DNA of 10,919 nt from Candidatus Ancillula trichonymphae ImTpAt (GTDB lineage: Bacteria; Actinomycetota; Actinomycetes; Actinomycetales; Bifidobacteriaceae). This document shows positions 1 through 6,812 of this stretch, in pieces. How positions within the stretch are numbered: the first letter of the stretch is position 1; each line of letters begins with the position of its first letter. A program made the position numbers and the translations under genes. The notes beneath the pieces were generated by a model. The model made no database searches and was not told the DNA's origin. It worked only from the letters and a program-made list of their open reading frames with translations. The DNA is taken from positions 1-10,919 of the forward strand of contig AXYY01000132.1 of assembly GCA_000485475.1 (NCBI GenBank), written 5' to 3'.

Positions 1-1109
1 TAACTGGCGAGTCCACAGCAGTGCGGAAAAGCGTTTATGCGGGAACTATAACAGGTGCGGTACTTTTTAGTTCAAAACGGTAAACGTTGGTGCGGATACT
101 GCGCTCGCAAATATCATCAAACTTGTTGAAGAAGATGCGCAAAATTCTGTTCTACCGATTGCGAAACTGGCGGATAAAGTTGCTGGAGTGTTTGTGCCAG
201 TTGTGATTACGATTGTGGTTGCCGCGTTCACAGCGTAGTATTTTTCAACTTCGGCGACGTTTGCGCTCACAATTTTCATGTCTGTTTTGGTTGTCGCATG
301 TCCTTGTGCGCGCTCAGACTTGTAACTCCGCTCGCGCGATCATGGCAGCAACTGGTAAGGGCGCGATCATGAGCATTTTGTTCAAGGGCGGTGACTCACT
401 GGAGACTTTGCACAAAACTACAGTTGTTGCGTTCGACAAAACTGGTACAATTACTGAAGGTGTGGTTGCACCGCGCAGTTCTTCGGCGCAGACTTCGCTC
501 AAGAATGTGCAAGCCAAATGCACGCACAAGTGTTGACCGGATATGACCAAGTGCAAAGGAGGCTGTGGCAAAACTCAGGCTAGGTTTGCGAACTGTGATG
601 GATTATACGGGCGACAAAACTGCGGCCGCAGAATTGGTTGCTGCAGAAGTTGGAATTGATGAGTTTTTTGCAGAAGTTCTTCCTAATCAAAAGGCTGAAA
701 TTGTCAAGAAGTTGCAGCGAGTAGATGGTAAAAAACTCATGTGGTGGTGTTCGTTGGTGATGGAATCAATCAATGATGCACCTGCACTAGCTACTGCGGA
801 TGTTGGAATCGCTGTCCGGACTGGAACTGATGTAGCAACGCAGTCAGCTGACGTTGTGCTTGTGCAAGATGATCTTGGAGCTGTTGTGCGTGCAATTGAA
901 CTCAGCTGCCGCACAATCCGCAACATCAAGCAGAATTTTTTCTGGGCGTTCGGATACAACGTGTTTGGAATATCAATTGCGGCTGGATTTTGTTGTACAC
1001 CTTTGGCGGACCGCTCCTGAACCCTATGGTGGCGGCGCTCATGATGATTTTGAGTTCACTTTGTGTTCTACTCAACGCACTACGCCTGAAATATTACAGG
1101 TCACTTTGA
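1..1109 (+). pseudogene. copA: Decayed copper-type P1B ATPase (CopA-like), 5' end outside window
   Basis: Remnant of a membrane ATPase that exports Cu(I)/Ag(I). Motifs occur in family order but in different frames: TGES of the actuator domain (from 3), NVGADTALANIIKLVEE (from about 84), the CPCA transmembrane metal site (299-310), DKTGT with the phosphorylated Asp (435-449), TGD (about 612), a broken GDGIND hinge (about 756-780), and a C-terminal YN plus MxxSS (MILSS) typical of Cu(I) pumps. The last frame ends in NALRLKYYRSL with TGA at 1107-1109. Lesions are several frameshifts, a TAG where Trp is expected (236-238), and loss of most of the nucleotide-binding domain between about 475 and 555 (roughly 130 residues missing by comparison with the family). 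The GGAGG at 558-562 lies in former coding sequence (KEAVAKLR) and is not a real ribosome site. Identity of the family is seen directly; Cu specificity is inferred from CPC/YN/MxxSS. Confidence 0.93.
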
Positions 1110-1141
1110 AGTACTACAAAAATATAAATTCTGCGTTCATG

Positions 1142-1171
1142 TACACTTGACAGTATGCGGCATAAAGTGTA
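1142..1171. promoter_or_regulatory. Inverted repeat overlapping the suf promoter (candidate operator)
   Basis: TACACTT (1142-1148) and AAGTGTA (1165-1171) are perfect 7-base inverted arms, centred about 23 bases apart, so roughly two helical turns. One arm covers the start of the -35 box and the other touches the first bases of the -10 box. A dimeric repressor bound here would block RNA polymerase. suf operons in many bacteria are controlled by Fe-S-sensing repressors (SufR, IscR/RirA types), but no regulator gene is in the window and the assignment is inference. Part of the symmetry could follow by chance from the promoter hexamers. Confidence 0.4.
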
Positions 1172-1175
1172 TAAT
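1147..1175 (+). promoter_or_regulatory. Consensus sigma-70-type promoter of the suf-ispE operon
   Basis: TTGACA at 1147-1152 and TATAAT at 1170-1175 are both perfect consensus hexamers, separated by exactly 17 bases. The expected transcription start is about 1182-1183, which coincides with the sufB ATG at 1183, so the message should be leaderless. The TTG inside the -35 box could extend the sufB frame upstream, but it and the ATG at 1174 lie within the promoter and cannot be in the transcript. Confidence 0.9.
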
Positions 1176-1182
1176 GACCAGC

Positions 1183-2631
1183 ATGGAGTCCGCATTAACT
1201 GATGAACAGATTATTTCAACACTTGATGAATATCGGTATGACTGGAAAGACGAAGATGTTGCTGGTCGTAGTGTAAAGCGTGGTCTAAATGAGACTGTTG
1301 TTCGTCGGATTTCAGCCTCAAAAAAGGAACCAGAATGGATGCTCAAACGCAGACTTAGAGGTTATGAATTGTTCAGGAGTGCCAAAGATCCGGATTTCGG
1401 ACCGTTCGCGGATAAAACGCTTGCAGATTTCGATTACAACAACTTCAAGTACTACGTTGCGCCACTTGGTGATGGCATTTCTGGTTCGGATTCCACTTCA
1501 AGCTGGGAGGACCTGCCAGAAAACATCCGCAGCACATACGAGCGGTTAGGAATTCCAGATGCTGAGAAAAAGCGGCTGGTTGCGGGAGTTGCCGCACAAT
1601 ATGAGAGTGAAGTTGTATACAAGTCCATTCGTGAGGACCTTGCAAAACAGGGTGTTGTATTTGTGGACACAGAAACTGGAATGCGCGACCACGAGGAGCT
1701 TTTTCGCGAGCACTTCGGCAGTGTTGTTCCAGATGATGACAACAAACTTGCGTCTTTGAATCTTGCAGTTTGGAGCGGCGGTTCCTTTGTCTACATACCA
1801 AGAGGTGTGAAAGTTGAAATACCACTACAAGCGTATTTTAGGATGAACACGCAGAATCTGGGACAGTTTGAGCGCACACTGATTATTGCGGATGAAGATT
1901 CAGATGTTCACTACATTGAGGGGTGTACTGCCCCCATTTATTCCGAGAACTCGCTGCATTCTGGGGTTGTGGAAATCGTGGTGAAGAAAAATGCGAAGGT
2001 CCGTTATTCAACAATTCAGAATTGGTCAACTAACGTATTCAATCTGGTTACGCAGCGCGCGCTGGTTCATGAAGGCGCACGAATGGAGTGGGTTGATGCA
2101 AACATAGGCTCAAGAGTAACATGCAAATATCCTGCTTGTGTACTTCTCGGAGAGTGTGCGTGCGCAGAAACTCTTTCAATTGCATTGGCGGGGTCCGAGC
2201 AGATGCAGGATTCTGGAGCGAAAATGATCCACTTGGCACCGGATACGCATTCATCAATTGTTTCGAAATCTGTGAGCCGAAATGGCGGCCGCACTAGCTA
2301 CCGCGGATTGGTTAAGGTGAAGAAGGGTGCTTCTGGTAGTAGTTCAACTGTTGTTTGTGATGCACTACTGGTTGATAATGTTTCACGAACTGACACGTAT
2401 CCGCACAATGTGGTCGAGGAAGAAGATGTTTTGCAGGGACATGAAGCAACCGTCTCCAAGATTAACGATGATCAGTTGTTCTACCTGATGAGTCGCGGAA
2501 TTAATGAGCAAGAGGCCATGGCGATGATTGTGCGCGGATTCATCGAGCCGATCGCCAAAGAGTTGCCGATGGAGTACGCACTTGAACTGAACCGCCTAAT
2601 AATGTTGCAGATGGAGAACAGTGTTGGATAA
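1183..2631 (+). CDS. sufB: Fe-S cluster assembly scaffold SufB
   Basis: Cytosolic scaffold subunit of the SufBC2D complex, on which iron and sulfide are assembled into Fe-S clusters. The protein is 482 residues from the ATG at 1183, the normal family length. The N-terminal helical region is followed by the right-handed beta-helix core (WSGGSFVYIPRGVKVEIPLQ; EGCTAPIYS with conserved Cys248; IQNWSTNVFNLVTQRA) and the C-terminal GHEATVSK (His420), DDQLFYLMSRGI and ELPMEYALELNRLI block. The residue matching E. coli Cys405 is Ser (SRTDTYP), which I recall as usual for actinobacterial SufB. The start is set by the promoter: upstream in-frame TTG (1147) and ATG (1174) fall inside the -35 and -10 boxes. 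There is no Shine-Dalgarno site and no leader, so initiation is probably leaderless. It is the first gene of the operon, and its last 11 bases overlap sufD. Confidence 0.97.
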   Translation: MESALTDEQIISTLDEYRYDWKDEDVAGRSVKRGLNETVVRRISASKKEPEWMLKRRLRGYELFRSAKDPDFGPFADKTLADFDYNNFKYYVAPLGDGISGSDSTSSWEDLPENIRSTYERLGIPDAEKKRLVAGVAAQYESEVVYKSIREDLAKQGVVFVDTETGMRDHEELFREHFGSVVPDDDNKLASLNLAVWSGGSFVYIPRGVKVEIPLQAYFRMNTQNLGQFERTLIIADEDSDVHYIEGCTAPIYSENSLHSGVVEIVVKKNAKVRYSTIQNWSTNVFNLVTQRALVHEGARMEWVDANIGSRVTCKYPACVLLGECACAETLSIALAGSEQMQDSGAKMIHLAPDTHSSIVSKSVSRNGGRTSYRGLVKVKKGASGSSSTVVCDALLVDNVSRTDTYPHNVVEEEDVLQGHEATVSKINDDQLFYLMSRGINEQEAMAMIVRGFIEPIAKELPMEYALELNRLIMLQMENSVG

Positions 2632-3241
2632 AATACTGAACCAGAACCAGAAAAAGCACTACACACTAGAGCAAAACCAGGCCCTCGATTTGTTTGTCCT
2701 GCAAATGCACGATCGAGATTGTGAAGTTGACATACGAATTGACCTGACTGGTGCCGATGCTAGTGTAAACATTTTCGGAGTGTATTTTGCTTCTGCGGGT
2801 CAAGTAATACGAAATCGCGTAGTTGTCAATCACAATGCCCCAAATTGCACTTCGAATATACTCTACAAGGGTGCGTTACTTGGTGAAAATGCTCGCACGC
2901 ACTGGGACGGCTCTGTGTACATTGCTGAGAACGCCTTTGCCGCGGACACATATGAGGCGAACCGGAACTTACTGCTTAGTCAAGGAACTAGTGCAGTTTC
3001 TGTTCCAAACTTGGAGATTCTCACTGGTGACATCGTGCGTGCAGGTCATGCATCTGCAACCGGTCGTTTTGATGACGAGCAACTTTTCTACCTGATGAGT
3101 CGTGGAATTGATGCAAAAACTGCACAGAAGTTGATCGTGCGTGGATTTTTTGAGGAAGTTGTTCAGAATGCTGAACTTGAAGATTTTGAACAAGAAGAGA
3201 TTTTGAAACAACTAGAAAGGAAGATTGATGCAGTACGATAA
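2621..3241 (+). CDS. sufD: Short SufD (C-terminal half only), Fe-S assembly partner of SufB
   Basis: SufD pairs with SufB and binds SufC in the Fe-S assembly complex. This frame encodes 206 residues, against about 400 in typical SufD; the N-terminal helical domain and first part of the beta-helix are absent. What remains aligns with the family: IFGVYFASAGQVI, HNAPNCTSNILYKGAL, DTYEANRNLLL, VPNLEI, and AGHASATG with His143 at the position of E. coli SufD His360, then DDEQLFYLMSRGI and a SufC-docking C-terminal helix. The start is GTG 2621 or TTG 2624, both inside the sufB end, with GGAG at 2613-2616. The frame is unbroken and overlaps both neighbours, so it is probably translated. The first 20 or so residues look unlike SufD and may be new sequence created by the deletion. 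Whether it still works as SufD is uncertain. Confidence 0.88.
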   Translation: MLDKILNQNQKKHYTLEQNQALDLFVLQMHDRDCEVDIRIDLTGADASVNIFGVYFASAGQVIRNRVVVNHNAPNCTSNILYKGALLGENARTHWDGSVYIAENAFAADTYEANRNLLLSQGTSAVSVPNLEILTGDIVRAGHASATGRFDDEQLFYLMSRGIDAKTAQKLIVRGFFEEVVQNAELEDFEQEEILKQLERKIDAVR

Positions 3242-4013
3242 ACTTGAAGTTGTAGATTTGTGCGTGAGTGTGGTTGACAACAGGCGCGCGTATGTGCACG
3301 CGGAAGAAAAGGAGATTTTAAAAGGTGTCAACTTGGTCATCAATCGTGATGAAGTTCATGCAATTATGGGGCCGAACGGATCTGGAAAATCAACGCTCGC
3401 AGCGTCCATTGCGGGCGCACCTGGTTACAAAATCACTTCTGGAGATATTCTGCTTACACTAGACGGTAATACTCAGAGCATTCTTGATCTAACTGTTGAC
3501 GCACGAGCGCGCGCAGGGATTTTTCTTGCTCGTCAAACCCCCACAGCGGTTGATGGCATCACGCTTTCGAACTTCCTGCGAACTGCGAAGACAGCAATTG
3601 ATGGACTTGCTCCAAATGTCTGCACCTGGATTAAGGAGTTGGATGCAGCCATGGAGCACCTGAAGATGGACAAGTCGCTTGCGTCGCGCTCGCTGAATGT
3701 GGGGTTTTCTGGTGGGGAGAAAAAGCACGCGGAAATTCTACAACTTGAAATTCTCAGGCCCAAGTTCGCAATTCTTGATGAAACGGATTCTGGACTTGAT
3801 GTTGACGCACTGAAAACGGTCTGCGATGAGATCAACCGCACGAAGTTGGACGCAAAATTTGGAGCACTACTAATAACTCATTACACGCACATTCTGGAAT
3901 ACGTCGAGCCTGATTTCGTGCATGTCTTTGCAGATGGACAAATTGTGGAAAGTGGTGGTAGTTCATTGGCTAAGAAATTGGAGATTTCGGGGTATGCTGA
4001 ATACATCAAGTAG
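3228..4013 (+). CDS. sufC: Fe-S assembly ATPase SufC
   Basis: ABC-type ATPase that powers conformational change in the SufBC2D complex; soluble, despite its ABC transporter fold. The 261 residues match the family length. Visible in order: Walker A GPNGSGKST (residues 48-56), Q-loop FLARQTP, ABC signature FSGGEKK, Walker B FAILDETDSGLD with its catalytic Glu, and the H-loop LLITHYT. The usual Arg after SGGEKK is His here (KKHAEILQL). The start is ATG 3228, with AAAGG at 3216-3220 seven bases upstream; a TTG at 3225 is also in frame but less likely. It overlaps sufD by 14 bases and the presumed ispE start by 20 bases. sufS and sufU, which commonly follow in actinobacteria, are not here. Confidence 0.97.
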   Translation: MQYDKLEVVDLCVSVVDNRRAYVHAEEKEILKGVNLVINRDEVHAIMGPNGSGKSTLAASIAGAPGYKITSGDILLTLDGNTQSILDLTVDARARAGIFLARQTPTAVDGITLSNFLRTAKTAIDGLAPNVCTWIKELDAAMEHLKMDKSLASRSLNVGFSGGEKKHAEILQLEILRPKFAILDETDSGLDVDALKTVCDEINRTKLDAKFGALLITHYTHILEYVEPDFVHVFADGQIVESGGSSLAKKLEISGYAEYIK

Positions 4014-4884
4014 TAGACGAGTGACCGCTAAAGGATATGCTAAAGCAAATCTGTATCTTAACATACTAGGGGGAGAAGTTGATAATTTGGGCGACAAAAA
4101 ACATCTAGTTGACACAATCTACTACGCATTAGATCTGCATGATGATGTAACGATTGAGTACATTCCAGGTGCACTTTTTAGTATAGCTACTGAATGCCAA
4201 AGTGCAGGACAATATTCAAAGATGTGCCAGAATGTGCCACTTGATGAGACAAATTTGGCGGTCGTTGTCACTAAGAGGTTGTTGAAGTTGCTGGACATCA
4301 CGCCTGATTTTGCACTTAAGGTGTTGATTACCAAACGAATTCCTGTTTGTGCAGGTCTTGCGGGCGGTTCAGCGGATGCAGCAGCTGCCCTGGTTGCACT
4401 GCGCGAATTGCTCCCTGAGGTCTTGGGCATTGAACTTCAAGATGAACAACTACTAGAAGTCGCACGAACTAGCGGCTCTGATATTCCCTTCGCGCTCATG
4501 GCGTCCACCCTAAAACAGGCAGATGGTGCGCGAAGAGTTGTTGCGCGCGGCACGCACTACGGTGAAGTTTTGGAGGAACTCAACGATTTCCCTGAGGTTC
4601 AGTTGCAGATTTTTCCACAAGAATTTGAACTTAGAGCGTGCGAAGTGTACAAAAAGTGGGACGAACTACAAGCTGGTGTAAAGAAGCACTCAGATAGGTC
4701 TACTCAAAAGCACATCGGTTTCAACGCACTTCAAAAAGCAGTTTTCGCACTATCTCCTGAATTGATAACTGTTTTCCGCAACTTTTCAGCAAGAATTGGT
4801 GAGTCTGCCAATTCTGCGTGGTTAGTTTCCGGATCTGGTCCAACAATTCTGCACCTGAATATGCAGCGACTAGATTTTTGCTAG
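3994..4884 (+). CDS. ispE: 4-diphosphocytidyl-2-C-methyl-D-erythritol kinase (IspE), shortened C-terminus
   Basis: GHMP-fold kinase that phosphorylates the 2-hydroxyl of CDP-ME with ATP in the MEP isoprenoid pathway. The 296 residues show the N-terminal AKANLYLNI substrate motif (Lys17), the GHMP ATP loop PVCAGLAGGSADAAAAL (about 117-133) with the likely catalytic Asp128, GSDIPF (161-166), and the C-terminal GSGPT loop (280-284). The chosen ATG has GGAG at 3980-3983 ten bases upstream and overlaps sufC by 20 bases; GTG 4021 is an alternative. Only 12 residues follow GSGPT, against some 25-45 in relatives, so the end is truncated or frameshifted. The last 15 bases overlap the end of convergent ruvA. 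Co-transcription with suf is plausible because IspG and IspH of the same pathway are Fe-S enzymes. Confidence 0.9.
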   Translation: MLNTSSSRRVTAKGYAKANLYLNILGGEVDNLGDKKHLVDTIYYALDLHDDVTIEYIPGALFSIATECQSAGQYSKMCQNVPLDETNLAVVVTKRLLKLLDITPDFALKVLITKRIPVCAGLAGGSADAAAALVALRELLPEVLGIELQDEQLLEVARTSGSDIPFALMASTLKQADGARRVVARGTHYGEVLEELNDFPEVQLQIFPQEFELRACEVYKKWDELQAGVKKHSDRSTQKHIGFNALQKAVFALSPELITVFRNFSARIGESANSAWLVSGSGPTILHLNMQRLDFC

Positions 4885-5508
4885 CGCGCTCTTTAGTGCA
4901 GCTGGCAGATTCTTGTCCGTAATTTCACCTAGTTCCTGCATGACCTCTTTTGCCGCAGTTTCTGCCACTTGTATCTTAAATCCTAGTGAGATAATTGCTT
5001 CAACAAGTATTTTGTAGTTCTGAGTGTTGCCGCTTTCAGTATGAGTTTTATTCTGGTCAAACGACTGCACAAGTTTTCCTTTGAGGTCCAGAATTATTTT
5101 AGAAGCTCCTTTGTTGCCAAGGCCTGGAGTAGTTGCCAATTTCTTGACGTTATCAGTTTCAATCGCAGCCTGTATTCCGCTAATGCCCAGATTTGCTAAC
5201 ATCGAGAGTGCGATTCTGGGACCAATGCCTGAAACTGTAATCAACTGGTCGAAGAGCGCGCGGTTCTTTTCATCTGTAAACGCATACAAGGTCTCAGAAT
5301 CTTCACGAACAACATGCGAAATCCAGACTTCAAGTTCATCTCCAACTCTTGCATTTAGGAACGACCTTGAATTATCTACGTGGTTAGTAATATTTGGTGC
5401 ATACAAAACATAGCCGATGTTGTTTACTTCAAGAACTACGCGTAATGCGTCGAGTCCAGTTGTTAATAAACTTGAAGATATTACTTTTCCGCGCAGAAAT
5501 CCGATCAC
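4870..5508 (-). CDS. ruvA: Holliday junction DNA helicase subunit RuvA
   Basis: RuvA tetramers bind four-way DNA junctions and load the RuvB motor for branch migration in recombinational repair. The 212 residues are close to the usual 200. Domain I starts MIGFLRGKV and contains the OB-fold; two helix-hairpin-helix motifs follow, VSGIGPRIALSML (92-104) and TTPGLGNKGASKIILDLKG (126-144). A polar linker (about 150-164) leads to the RuvB-binding domain III (KILVEAIISLGFK and onward). The start is GTG at 5508, overlapping the stop of the upstream transporter gene as GTGA, with GAGG seven bases before it. ruvC and ruvB, its normal neighbours, are absent here. It is the last gene of the - strand unit and is convergent with ispE, with no room for a terminator outside coding sequence. 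Confidence 0.96.
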   Translation of the reverse strand: MIGFLRGKVISSSLLTTGLDALRVVLEVNNIGYVLYAPNITNHVDNSRSFLNARVGDELEVWISHVVREDSETLYAFTDEKNRALFDQLITVSGIGPRIALSMLANLGISGIQAAIETDNVKKLATTPGLGNKGASKIILDLKGKLVQSFDQNKTHTESGNTQNYKILVEAIISLGFKIQVAETAAKEVMQELGEITDKNLPAALKSALAKI

Positions 5509-6191
5509 TTCGGATCCTCAACTTTTAGATATGCAACAACTCTGTAGGTAATCGGTAACACCATAACCTCCAAAATACACTTGAAGATGTAGCCAACTAT
5601 TGTATAATTCAAAAACTGCGGAAGTGATATAACACCAAAGTATGCAATTGTGCAAAATGTCAACGTATCAGCGGCCTCACCAACAAGCGTCGAACCGATT
5701 AGCCGCACCCACAACTTAGGGTTACCAGTCTTGACTTTAATCTTGACAAGCACAAACGAGTTGAGCAATTCACCGACTAGATAGCCGCACAAACTTGCTA
5801 AAACTATTCGCGGCACAAACCCCAGAATTGTCAAGAATGCTTCATCATTGTTCCAGCCAGCCGCACTTGGCAGTAGTTCAACTATGAAAATTGTGAACAC
5901 CACGACAAGTTCCATGAAGAATCCAGTTAGAATAACTTTGCGCGCAGTTTTGAAACCGTAGATCTCGCTGATCACATCGCCCAGAACGTAAGCCAACGGA
6001 AATAGAATTGCACCGCCGTCGAAAATCAAGGGCCAGAGTTGTAAACTGCCCAGATTTATGGTTGTTCCAAAACTACCAATTTCTATGGGTTTAACAGCCA
6101 GAATGTTCGACAACAACAAAAGTGAGCAGAAAAACACCGCAATAGTGGGATAAAGCCTCTTCGCCCGCATGGTTGTAGTTGCGTTATTCAT
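5505..6191 (-). CDS. yhhQ: Queuosine precursor transporter (YhhQ / VUT family, DUF165)
   Basis: Inner-membrane protein of the family whose E. coli member YhhQ imports queuosine precursors (preQ0/preQ1) for tRNA wobble modification. The 228 residues from ATG 6191 contain about six hydrophobic segments (roughly TIAVFFCSLLLLSNILAV; PLIFDGGAILFPLAYVLGD; FFMELVVVFTIFIVELL; IVLASLCGYLVGELLNSF; GEAADTLTFCTIAYFGVI; GYIFKCILEVMVLPITYRV). Family hallmarks are FDGGAILFPLAYVLGDVISE, which carries acidic residues inside the membrane, and GEAADT. The start was chosen because AGGAG lies eight bases upstream; the open frame extends 20 codons further (to 6251) through the methyltransferase gene, without similarity. 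It overlaps the upstream gene by 8 bases and ruvA by 4. No queuosine or tgt gene is in the window, so the exact substrate is inferred. Confidence 0.92.
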   Translation of the reverse strand: MNNATTTMRAKRLYPTIAVFFCSLLLLSNILAVKPIEIGSFGTTINLGSLQLWPLIFDGGAILFPLAYVLGDVISEIYGFKTARKVILTGFFMELVVVFTIFIVELLPSAAGWNNDEAFLTILGFVPRIVLASLCGYLVGELLNSFVLVKIKVKTGNPKLWVRLIGSTLVGEAADTLTFCTIAYFGVISLPQFLNYTIVGYIFKCILEVMVLPITYRVVAYLKVEDPK

Positions 6192-6812
6192 AAAGTGTAC
6201 TCCTTTCTCCTGATTTGCCAAACTGGTGTTCCCTTGACTGATACATTGCAACTACCGCAGCTGCTCCAGCATTGATTGATCTAGTTGAGCCGCACTGAGT
6301 GATGTGCAGGATTAGTCCAGTTCCAGTTGATGCGTGTGCTAGATGATTCTGCGCCTCACTTGAAACTCCACTACTCTCAGAGCCAAACAACATGACGCAC
6401 TCTTCTGGTAATTTGGCGACTTCAAGCGGCGTAGAAACTCCAGGCAAACAGTCGATGGCGACAACTTGCAGGTCTTTTTGATGCACAAACTGCTCGAATG
6501 CGGCGATATCTTCAAAGTGGTTAACATTTAGGTAAACATCAGTCATCATGGCACCTCGTTTATTCCAGCGCCTCGAGCCGATAATGCTGACAGACGCAAC
6601 ATTGAACGCGTTCGTTGTGCGGATGATCGAACCGATATTGAAGTCATGCTCCCAGTTCTCAATTGCGACGTGCAACTTCGAGCGTGTTTGCCCAACTTTC
6701 TGCGTATGTCTTCAACGCTCAAGCCATTGAACTGGTCTATGAGGTTGCGGGTGTCATCAGCTGGATTTGCGAACTGACTGGTTTTTATGCTAGTGCTCCC
6801 ATTGAATCCCAC
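6184..6812 (-). pseudogene. SpoU/TrmH-family RNA 2'-O-methyltransferase gene with one frameshift
   Basis: SPOUT-fold enzyme that methylates a ribose 2'-OH in tRNA or rRNA using S-adenosylmethionine. The full catalytic domain is open from 6675 (TTG) to 6184: NWEHDFNIGSIIRTTNAF (motif 1), VMLFGSESSGVS (motif 2) and ITQCGSTRSINAGAAAVVAMY (motif 3, knotted SAM site; quoted without its first residues). The expected N-terminus, DTRNLIDQFNGLSVEDIRRK, lies just upstream in another frame that begins at GTG 6812, inside the pepC end. Joining CGA AG (6680-6676) to TTG CAC (6675) needs one extra base, so a single base has been lost or misread there. Restored, it would be about 209 residues, near the usual length. 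Without correction, a protein starting at TTG 6675 would lack about 45 residues but keep the SAM fold. It is second in the pepC unit. Confidence 0.82.
6200..6204 (-). promoter_or_regulatory. Ribosome binding site that fixes the transporter start
   Basis: On the - strand this reads AGGAG, within AGGAGAAAGGAG, and ends eight bases before the ATG at 6191. It lies inside the last codons of the upstream methyltransferase gene. It is the best Shine-Dalgarno site in the - strand unit and decides the start against longer in-frame extensions. Confidence 0.75.

Noticed and set aside
555..567. AAAGGAGG followed by GTG as a start for a separate small gene
   Set aside because: The spacing is only two bases and the frame upstream continues as KEAVAKLR of the ATPase, so this is former coding sequence.
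1445..1825. 126-residue - strand frame inside sufB
   Set aside because: It is fully antisense to a highly conserved sufB region and its composition (Cys/His/Gln-rich) is typical of a reverse reading.
1161..6199. Identical 11-mer CATAAAGTGTA at 1161-1171 and 6189-6199
   Set aside because: Several 11-base repeats are expected by chance in 11 kb, and the second copy is at the transporter start codon inside coding sequence, not in a promoter.
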